In this document: positions 7,901 to 13,364 of the stretch, in pieces
Position numbering within the stretch: the first letter of the stretch is position 1
Layout of the letters: each line of letters starts with the position of its first letter
Assembly: GCA_903908025.1 (NCBI GenBank)
Contig: CAIVQM010000454.1
Span: forward strand, 1-13,364
Reading direction: 5' to 3'
From: an uncultured bacterium
Lineage (GTDB): Bacteria; Actinomycetota; Actinomycetes; S36-B12
DNA length: 13,364 bases
Made by a program: the position numbers and the translations under genes
Notes under the pieces: model-generated
Seen by the model: the letters and a program-made list of their open reading frames with translations, nothing else
Database searches by the model: none
Told to the model about the DNA's origin: nothing

Positions 7901-8197
7901 GGGGGTCTGCGGATCGATCAGTCCATTGGTGACGAGGGCCGCGATGGAACGTCGCATCGACGTGAGCAACTGCGCGGTGGCCTTCGTGGTGAACGTCAGG
8001 CCGAGGACCGAGTCGGGCCGAGCGATGTCGCTGCCCACCAGCCAGGCAACGCGCGCCGCCATCGAGGTGGTCTTGCCCGACCCGGCACCCGCGACGATGA
8101 CAGCCGGGTCGAGCGAGGCTGACACGGCCTGCCACTGCTCATCGGTGAGGACCAGGCCCAAGGCGGAATCGAGTCGGACGCGCGACAGATCGGTCAT
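4994..8197 (-). CDS. adnB: AdnB, lead motor-nuclease subunit of the AdnAB DNA-end resection complex
   Basis: This 1067-residue protein joins a UvrD-like motor to a C-terminal RecB-like nuclease. Motor motifs: Q motif LTDEQWQAV (17-25), Walker A GAGSGKTT (37-44), Walker B LDEYQD (from Asp271), GDPCQAIYGWRGAS, LLTVHKAKGLEF and YVAFTRAER (from Tyr736). Nuclease residues: His924, Asp994 (GRID), Asp1008 and Lys1010 (IDWK), then MQLALY. No cysteines occur in the nuclease part, so no iron-sulfur cluster is expected here. In mycobacteria AdnB partners with AdnA; the AdnB ATPase drives 3' to 5' movement and unwinding of double-strand breaks, and its nuclease makes the ATP-stimulated cuts. The ATG overlaps the adnA stop in ATGA, and AGGTGA (8202-8207) lies four bases before it, so the two are translated from one message in likely equal amounts. 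The length fits mycobacterial AdnB (about 1100). A generic UvrD/RecB helicase is the only alternative, and the paired gene argues against it. Confidence 0.93.
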   Translation of the reverse strand: MTDLSRVRLDSALGLVLTDEQWQAVSASLDPAVIVAGAGSGKTTSMAARVAWLVGSDIARPDSVLGLTFTTKATAQLLTSMRRSIAALVTNGLIDPQTPDGDPIGEPQVLTYHAFSARILAEHGIRLGREPGATMLTDGARQQLAYRVVCRSALPLAGIGRSPVDITGDLLSLDDELTELAISPEQLARFDDDMVAMLRSVEPLQNTGDDMLSASGQRAVLAGLVTEWRAEKAARDVVDFADQIRLAGEIVERFPDVVADLRARYRIVLLDEYQDTSIAQRMLLQRIFGDGHAVMAVGDPCQAIYGWRGASVDNIENFPVHFPPAGDAVAARFVLSQNRRSGPRILEIANRTSAHLRTVHSGVEPLQPGDNGKGTGAVSCALFETYSAEVDWLVHEIDRTHAGSRGEPGIRWRDIAVLAATGRDLVVVDAALRRRGIPTQLVGAAALLAQPAVIDLRSMLEVLHDPTANPAFVRLAAGPRWRIGARDLAALGTRAARLAGGRHRSAQETIAQALDDAVSGTDIVEAVSLTEALDDLGDLSHYSDAAIERFASLAAELRMLRGHTGEPLPELLLRIMRTTGLEVEASLGAPGVASQQQHALHAFLDLAADFTELDGRLTLGAFLSRLRDAERFDIDLELDVAGPADAVQLLTVHKAKGLEFGYVFVPFVSRGAFPGGRGRPAWPTSARTVPWPLRDDCTDDLDSFPILGESPRKKDFDEYKVALKELVELENQRLAYVAFTRAERGLAVSGHWWGPSQARPRGPDAFLTTIFEACNDGLGEVVHWAPAPADDEVNPEAQVSAIPVPWPAVPDPGRLAALRQLAQEVSDVSSHQPSIPGLEPEATAPSGVAAADVATVARWDLLSAALIEEARSRHVRERIVRLPDSVSASLLMRALADPDAVALDLARPMPHAPAPAARRGTQFHAWVETRFGQQSLLDPDDLPGAADAAIVSDDQLLALKAAFEGGDYAHLTPVAVEAPFALLVGGRVVNGRIDAVFEAGPDRYEVIDWKTGSARNVDPMQLALYRLAWAALMGVPVEQVDAAFVIVGTGEVVRPDTSAELALLLAQ

Positions 8198-11100
8198 GGC
8201 GTCACCTGCTCACCCTCGGGCTTCGCCGGGCAGGCTGATCGGTAGGCGCACCAGCGGCACGCCGGCCCCACATTGGCGGTGAAGGCCTCGGTGCGCACGA
8301 TCTGCGCGGCCGCGCCGAGCCGCACCTCGACCCACGTCGGCTCCGCGCTGCCCAGCGCGTCCTGAATCTGCACCTTGGGCTCGACGGAACCCTTGGCCGC
8401 GTCGACCCGCAACTGCACGAGTGCCGCACCACCGACATCACCCGTGACGTCGGCGTCCTCGCGCAGCAGCAGCTGGTAGACACCGAGCTGGCCGTGATCG
8501 GGGATCTCCTTGTCGGGAACCGGATTGCGCATGTTCTTCAGGTCGATTGCGACGAGCCGACCCTGCGCATCACGTTCGACACGGTCGATGAAGCCGCGCA
8601 GCGCCACCACCTGCTCGTCTCCGCCCGGCGTGGGCACCACGACCTCAGCGGCCACCGACGTCTCGGTGCCGACGAGCTCGCGGTCGGCGCGCACGTGATA
8701 GCCAAGGAAGCGCGCGAGCGCCGCATGTGCCTCGCGCCGCTCGGACTGCGACTGCCAACGCGCCTCGAACCGGAGCTCGGACCAGACTCGGTCGACCTCG
8801 GCGTCCATGTCGGAAAGAACCGCCGGCACCTCGCCCTTCGCGACGAAGTCGGCGACGGCGTGCACGATGCTGCCGAAACTGGTTGCGGTGCCGCGGGGGG
8901 TGTCGGCGTGGGCCTCGTGCTCGAGGAACCACTTGAGCGGGCATCCGATGATGCCGTCGAGGCCGCTGCCCGAAAGCGCGATCGGCTGTGCGGGATCACG
9001 GACGGGCTGCTCGCTGACGGTGGTGTCGCGAAGCCCCCACCATGCTGACGGGTCGGCCAGCGGAACTAGGGCCTCGTCATCGTCGTCGCGCTGGGCCGCG
9101 AGTACGGCAAGCCGCTCGGCGGCAGCCGAGCGCAGGTGTGCCGAGGCCGAGGGGTCCATCGCGGTGCTGCGGAGCTCCGCGACGAGCCCGTCGAGCGAGA
9201 CATTGTGGGCCGGCCGACCGGACTCGACCCGCAGGTGCTCGGGTTCGAGCACGGCCGCGATGTCGTCGAGGAAACGGCTCGGACGCTCACCACCCTGATC
9301 ACGTTCGTCGATGGCCGATAGGTGCAGCTGCCGGCGGGCCCGGGTGCAGGCGACGTAGAACAGCCGCCGCTCCTCCTCGAGGAGGTCGGCCGGACGCGGG
9401 CCGCTGCCGATCCCGGTGCGGGTCAGTTCCTCGGCGCGCAGGGTGGAGCCGCGAGCCCGCAGATCGGGCCACACCCCCTCCTCCGTGCCGAGCACCCACA
9501 CCTCGTCCCATTCGAGACCCTTGGCCCGGTGGGCGGTCAGGACGCGAACCGCGTCGGCCCGCGTGCCGCGATCGGCCACCGCCTCGGCCGGGATCTGCTG
9601 GTCGGCGAGCGAGTCGATGAAGGTGCGTATCCCGAGGAAGCCGGGGTAGCGGCCGACCAGCCGTTCGGCGGCATCGAAAAGCGCCATGACGGCATCGAGG
9701 TCGTGGCCGGCCGACAGCGAACCGTGGAGGGCGGCCGTGCGCAGCCGGTTCGGCCAGCCGTGGGGTGTGCTGCCGCCCGACCAGAGGGTCCACAGGACCT
9801 CCTCGGGCGCCGCGCCCGCGACGACCTGCGCATGCACCTGCGCCAGCAGGCCCCGCAACCGGCTGATCGATACGACGGCCGGATCGTCCGGAGGCAGCGC
9901 GGCGAGGGAGTCATCGGGTTGGCCGAGCAGGGGGCCGAGCACCAGGTCGTGCAGGAGCAGATCCGACGGTGGCGAGGCGTAGCCGTCGCGGTGCTGCTGC
10001 GTGCGGAGCGCCCGACCGAGCCGGCGCACATCGCCCGCTGTGAGGCCGACGAGTGGACCGGACAGCACATCCAGCACATCGGCAGGCGAAGCCGAACCCG
10101 GGTGGGCAGCCATCGTGAGGGCCGCGAGCAGGGCCGCCACAGCCGGCTCGGAACGCAGCGGGATCTCATCAGCCGCCACCACGACCGGTACCCCGGCAGC
10201 ATGCAGGGCACGCTGGACGGCCGGGATCTGATGGCCGGAGCGCACGAGGACGGCGAGCTGCGCCCAGGGCACCTGACGCTCGACATGGGCGAGCCGGATC
10301 TCGCGGGCGACGTGCGCCGCCTGCGCACCGCGGTCGTCATAGCGGACGACGGTGACCACATCATCTTCAGGCGAAGTCGGCGGCTCACAGGCGGGCTCGC
10401 GATGGGCGCGTGCCTGCGCAACCGTCAGGCCCCTGGGAATGCGGGTGCCGATGGCTGCGGTCGCGACCGCACGGATGGCCGGGCCGAAGCGGCGGGTGCG
10501 ACCCAGCACCACGACGGGGGCCAGATCGCCTGCTGCGGTCCGGAAGGTGTCGGGGAAGCGGAGCAGCCCGCCGACGTCGGCACCGCGGAATCCGTAGATC
10601 GCCTGATCGGGATCGCCGACCGCGACCAGGGCCGTCTCCGGACCGACGAGTGCCTTCAGCAGAGCCACCTGCAGCGGGTCGGTGTCCTGATACTCGTCGA
10701 CGTAGATCGCCCGGTACTGGCGGTGCAGGATCTCGGCGACTGCGGGCTCATGTGCGCGGACGAGGGCACGGTAGAGCAGCTCGCCGTAGTCCATGACGTT
10801 CTCGAGGACCATGACCTCCTGCTCCTGCCGGGCGAGCTGTCCGACCGCAACCCAGGCCGGACGCCCCGAGGCCGCGCCGATGCGCCGCAGGTCGCCGTCC
10901 TCGAGACCCACCTCGCGCGCCCTGGTGAGGACCGCTCGGACCTCGTTGGCGAGCCCGAGGGTCGGCAGGGCGCCGACGAGGTCGTCGGGCCAGTCGATCG
11001 AGCCGTCGGCCACCGCCCCGCGCAGCAGTTCGCGGATCCGGACATCCTCCTCGGCCCCGGACATCAGCCGCGGCGGGTCGAGATAGTCCTCGCGCGAGTC

Positions 11101-11430
11101 GGTGCGCCGCAGCAGGGAGTAGGCGAAGGAGTGGAAGGTCGCCACCGTGGGGACGATCCCGCCCCCCAGCCGGGCCGTGACGCGGTCGCGGAGCTCGACG
11201 GCGGCCTTGCGACCGAAGGTGAGCGCCAGCACGGCATCTGCCGGGAGGGGGAGCTCCGGATCCGACAGCCGCTGGCTGATGGCCTCCACGATCGTGGTCG
11301 TCTTGCCGGTGCCGGGGCCGGCGAGCACGAGCATCGGGCCGTGCCGGTGGGCCACGACCGCTCGCTGCTGCTCATCGAGGGCGGCAGGGGCGACCGGCGG
11401 AGCCGGGGAGGTGTCCAGCCGCCACTTCAT
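8194..11430 (-). CDS. adnA: AdnA, motor-nuclease subunit with iron-sulfur nuclease domain
   Basis: This is the first gene of the adnA-adnB pair, 1078 residues. The N-terminal UvrD-like motor has Q motif LDEQQRAVV (18-26), Walker A GPGTGKTT (38-45), Walker B VDEYQD (244-249), GDPDQAIYGFRGAD, LTAHRAKGLEW and YVACTRARR (from Tyr692). The C-terminal RecB-like nuclease shows His857, Asp949 (GFID), Asp963 and Lys965 (IDLK) and the QLGVYQL stretch. Cys830 and the cluster Cys1058, Cys1061, Cys1067 (C-x2-C-x5-C) bracket the nuclease as in AddB and Cas4, which predicts a 4Fe-4S cluster. In mycobacteria the AdnA nuclease makes the ATP-independent cuts and its ATPase matters less than that of AdnB; here all motor motifs still look complete. 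The ATG at 11430 has no good ribosome binding site. TATCCA, six bases upstream on the minus strand, is a weak -10 candidate for a leaderless message. The neighbour across the 59-base gap is divergent. Confidence 0.92.
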   Translation of the reverse strand: MKWRLDTSPAPPVAPAALDEQQRAVVAHRHGPMLVLAGPGTGKTTTIVEAISQRLSDPELPLPADAVLALTFGRKAAVELRDRVTARLGGGIVPTVATFHSFAYSLLRRTDSREDYLDPPRLMSGAEEDVRIRELLRGAVADGSIDWPDDLVGALPTLGLANEVRAVLTRAREVGLEDGDLRRIGAASGRPAWVAVGQLARQEQEVMVLENVMDYGELLYRALVRAHEPAVAEILHRQYRAIYVDEYQDTDPLQVALLKALVGPETALVAVGDPDQAIYGFRGADVGGLLRFPDTFRTAAGDLAPVVVLGRTRRFGPAIRAVATAAIGTRIPRGLTVAQARAHREPACEPPTSPEDDVVTVVRYDDRGAQAAHVAREIRLAHVERQVPWAQLAVLVRSGHQIPAVQRALHAAGVPVVVAADEIPLRSEPAVAALLAALTMAAHPGSASPADVLDVLSGPLVGLTAGDVRRLGRALRTQQHRDGYASPPSDLLLHDLVLGPLLGQPDDSLAALPPDDPAVVSISRLRGLLAQVHAQVVAGAAPEEVLWTLWSGGSTPHGWPNRLRTAALHGSLSAGHDLDAVMALFDAAERLVGRYPGFLGIRTFIDSLADQQIPAEAVADRGTRADAVRVLTAHRAKGLEWDEVWVLGTEEGVWPDLRARGSTLRAEELTRTGIGSGPRPADLLEEERRLFYVACTRARRQLHLSAIDERDQGGERPSRFLDDIAAVLEPEHLRVESGRPAHNVSLDGLVAELRSTAMDPSASAHLRSAAAERLAVLAAQRDDDDEALVPLADPSAWWGLRDTTVSEQPVRDPAQPIALSGSGLDGIIGCPLKWFLEHEAHADTPRGTATSFGSIVHAVADFVAKGEVPAVLSDMDAEVDRVWSELRFEARWQSQSERREAHAALARFLGYHVRADRELVGTETSVAAEVVVPTPGGDEQVVALRGFIDRVERDAQGRLVAIDLKNMRNPVPDKEIPDHGQLGVYQLLLREDADVTGDVGGAALVQLRVDAAKGSVEPKVQIQDALGSAEPTWVEVRLGAAAQIVRTEAFTANVGPACRWCAYRSACPAKPEGEQVTP
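8202..8207 (-). promoter_or_regulatory. Shine-Dalgarno site of adnB inside the adnA end
   Basis: AGGTGA on the minus strand lies four bases before the adnB ATG and within the last codons of adnA. Together with the ATGA overlap (8194-8197) it indicates translational coupling of the two subunits. Confidence 0.5.
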
Positions 11431-11489
11431 GTGCCATGGATACCACCCGGGTCCGACACCCTGGGTGCATGGTCTGGGACGATCACCCG
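11431..11489. promoter_or_regulatory. Divergent promoter region between adnA and the flippase-like gene
   Basis: These 59 bases must hold the start signals of both outward genes unless they lie inside the coding regions. Leftward, TATCCA (11437-11442, minus strand) is six bases from the adnA ATG. Rightward, GACGAT (11478-11483) is six bases from the GTG at 11490. Both resemble leaderless -10 elements but deviate from TAnnnT. No operator-like palindrome stands out. Confidence 0.3.
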
Positions 11490-13364
11490 GTGACCGTCGA
11501 CGCCCCGATCCCGAGCGAGGCCGGCGAGCAGCCGACCTCGATCGTCATCGAGGACGGGGTGATCCCCCGGCGGCTGCGCCGACCACTGGATCTGGCCCGC
11601 TTCGTACTGGCCCTGGTGATCAGCGCCGCCATCGTCCTCGTAGCCTGGTTCGCCACGAGCACCGCCGCCGGTCTGGACAGCGACATCTCCTCGGGCGCCT
11701 CGCTCCTGCCCTCCGTCGTCGTGCTGGCCCTCAACATCATCGGCGGCATCGGCACCCTCGGCCTCCCGATCGCGGTAGCCGTCACCCTGACCCTGCGCCG
11801 CCGGCTGCGCCAGCTGTTCGATGCCTTCGTCGCCCTGCTGATCGCCGTCATCATCCTGACGCTGGCGTCGTACGCACTTGCCAACGGGGATCTGCCCAGA
11901 CTGCTGGCCGCGCTCGCTGGCTCGACCAGCCCCGACAGCGTCGCGACGGCCCCGATCCTCGGTGGCCTGGTCGCCTTCATCACCGTCGCACGACTCATGA
12001 GCCGGCGGCCCTGGAACGCGCTGACAGTGCTCGTCATCGGGTCACTCATCGTCGTGACCCTGCTCAGCGCCGGCATCGCCATCGCCGGCGTGGGCATCTC
12101 GCTGTCGATCGGCTGGGCCGTCGGGGTCATGACCCGCTATGTCGCCGGTACACCAACCACGCGCCCCAGCGGCCTGGAGGTTGCTGATGCGCTGACCCGC
12201 GGCGGCTTCCCGCTGACGCTGCTCCAGGCCCGCGAGTCCACCGCCCGCGGCCGCCGCTACATGGCCACGACCCGCTCCGGCAGCCGGCTGCTCGTAACGG
12301 TGCTCGACCGTGACCTGGAGGGTGCGGGCCTGGCCAACGCCATCTGGACCAGCCTGCGACTGCGCGACGACAGCACCGCTGGCGCATTCGACATGCGCAA
12401 GTCCCTGGACCACGCCGCGCTCGTCGCCTACGCAGCACAGGCGGCCGGCGTCCCCGAGCCGCGACTCCTGCTGACCGCCGAGGTCGGGCCCGACTCCGTC
12501 CTGCTCGCGTACGAACTCGTCGAGGGAACACGCTTCAGCAACCTTGAAGTGATCACCGAGAACGACCTGCTTCAGGCGTGGCGGGCGATGCGCACGCTGC
12601 ACGAGAACCAGATGACGCACCGATCGCTGTCGGCCGAGCACCTGCTGCGCGCCGAGGACGGTTCGGTGTGGCTGATCGGTGGCGAGACCGGGAGCATCGC
12701 CGCTGGCGACGTGGCGCAGCGCATCGACACCGCCGAACTGCTGACGACGCTGGCGCTCCTGACGGATGTCGACCGCGCCGTCGACACCGGCCGCACCGTC
12801 CTCGGCATAACCGGCCTGAGTCGGGCCCTGCCCGCCCTCCAGCCGGTGGCGCTGTCAGCCCAGACCCGCAAGGCCGTTCGCAAGAACAAGGGACTGATGA
12901 TCGGGCTCCGCGACAAGCTCGCGGAGATCCGTCCCGGTGCCGACGCCGAGCAGATCCAGTTCGAGCGGGTTCGCCCACGCACGCTGATCATGATCATCGT
13001 CGGCAGCATCGCCGGCTACCTGCTGCTCTCGCAGCTGGCCCAGGTCGATCTCGTCGGCCTGCTCCGCACGGCCGACTGGCGCTGGATGCTGGTTGCGGTG
13101 GTGCTCAGCATCCTCACCTTCGTGGCGGCCGCGTGGTCGCTCAGCGGCTTCGTCCCCGAGCGGCTGCCCCTGCACCGCACGATCCTCGCGCAGTTGGCCG
13201 GCTCATTCGCGACCCTCGTGTCACCGCCAACGATCGGCTCGATCGCCATCAACGTGCGATTCCTGCAGAAGGCGGGTCTGCACCCCGCCCTCGCTGGCGC
13301 CAGTGTGGGCGTCGCCCAGGTCATGGCCTTCGTCTTCCACATCGGGCTGCTGCTGGCCTTCGGC
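11490..13364 (+). CDS. Flippase-like membrane protein with degenerate kinase domain (partial, C-terminus beyond window)
   Basis: The frame stays open for 625 codons to the window edge. From the N-terminus: a hydrophilic lead, about six membrane segments (38-57, 72-98, 111-130, 155-171, 177-211), a soluble domain of about 270 residues (218-490), then new membrane segments from 498. The second membrane part contains SPPTIGSIAINVRFLQKAG, typical of the lysylphosphatidylglycerol-synthase TM / UPF0104 flippase-like family. The soluble domain looks like the kinase-like domain of related actinobacterial proteins. Where a kinase needs lysine, HGDL...N and DFG, this one has VTVLDRD (Thr270), HRSLSAEHLL (from His377) and IGGETG (397-399 for GGE), so phosphate transfer is unlikely. 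The family suggests lipid or glycan transfer across the membrane; substrate unknown. Starts in the same frame also exist at ATG 11436 and ATG 11469. I use GTG 11490, which leaves room for promoters, but the choice is uncertain. Confidence 0.8.
   Translation, partial: MTVDAPIPSEAGEQPTSIVIEDGVIPRRLRRPLDLARFVLALVISAAIVLVAWFATSTAAGLDSDISSGASLLPSVVVLALNIIGGIGTLGLPIAVAVTLTLRRRLRQLFDAFVALLIAVIILTLASYALANGDLPRLLAALAGSTSPDSVATAPILGGLVAFITVARLMSRRPWNALTVLVIGSLIVVTLLSAGIAIAGVGISLSIGWAVGVMTRYVAGTPTTRPSGLEVADALTRGGFPLTLLQARESTARGRRYMATTRSGSRLLVTVLDRDLEGAGLANAIWTSLRLRDDSTAGAFDMRKSLDHAALVAYAAQAAGVPEPRLLLTAEVGPDSVLLAYELVEGTRFSNLEVITENDLLQAWRAMRTLHENQMTHRSLSAEHLLRAEDGSVWLIGGETGSIAAGDVAQRIDTAELLTTLALLTDVDRAVDTGRTVLGITGLSRALPALQPVALSAQTRKAVRKNKGLMIGLRDKLAEIRPGADAEQIQFERVRPRTLIMIIVGSIAGYLLLSQLAQVDLVGLLRTADWRWMLVAVVLSILTFVAAAWSLSGFVPERLPLHRTILAQLAGSFATLVSPPTIGSIAINVRFLQKAGLHPALAGASVGVAQVMAFVFHIGLLLAFG

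Noticed and set aside
9322..11493. A 723-codon open frame on the plus strand, antisense to adnA
   Set aside because: It runs opposite a gene with complete helicase and nuclease motifs. In high-GC DNA the strong third-position bias keeps the antisense frame free of stops. The translation is rich in Arg, Gly and Asp and shows no recognisable domain.
1..13364. CRISPR arrays, tRNA or rRNA genes, insertion sequences, phage or toxin-antitoxin systems
   Set aside because: I saw no direct-repeat array, no cloverleaf-like sequence, no transposase or integrase motif and no small toxin-antitoxin pair. Dense housekeeping coding leaves little room for them.

Overview
The window comes from a high-GC Gram-positive bacterium of the Actinomycetota. 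The evidence is the strong G/C bias at third codon positions, the frequent GTG starts, and three lineage-typical items: a mycoredoxin-like glutaredoxin, an AdnA/AdnB helicase-nuclease pair and a DUF4333-type lipoprotein. From memory, Mycobacterium tuberculosis carries a similar block, uvrD2 – mrx1 – nudC – potassium channel – adnB – adnA (Rv3198c to Rv3202c). This window keeps that order, but the channel is replaced by an acyltransferase and a lipoprotein gene is added. I cannot name a genus.

Layout, left to right. Positions 1-1701 (-) hold the first 567 codons of a UvrD2-type helicase, cut by the window edge before its C-terminal part. Divergent from it are a small mycoredoxin gene at 1776-2024 (+) and a lipoprotein with two tandem DUF4333-like domains at 2113-2613 (+). 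The NADH/NAD pyrophosphatase NudC is at 2626-3573 (-). A membrane acyltransferase of the AT3/OafA family is at 3648-4961 (+). AdnB (4994-8197, -) and AdnA (8194-11430, -) form a two-gene operon with a 4-base ATGA overlap, AdnA being transcribed first. Divergent from adnA is the start of a large membrane protein (11490 to the window end, +). It combines an N-terminal membrane bundle, a kinase-like domain that has lost its catalytic residues, and the beginning of a lysylphosphatidylglycerol-synthase/flippase-like membrane domain.

The core theme is genome maintenance. AdnA and AdnB together would unwind and resect double-strand DNA ends, and UvrD2 is a third UvrD-family motor in the same 13 kb. 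Mrx1 (mycothiol-linked thiol repair) and NudC (NAD(H) turnover) are redox and nucleotide housekeeping genes. The acyltransferase, the lipoprotein and the flippase-like protein are envelope functions interspersed with them.

The window is densely coded: the longest gap between genes is about 90 bases, so no stretch over 300 bases lacks a gene. I found no tRNA, rRNA, CRISPR array, insertion sequence or phage gene. The least ordinary items are the flippase with a fused, apparently dead kinase, the internally duplicated lipoprotein, and substitutions in otherwise conserved motifs of UvrD2 and NudC.
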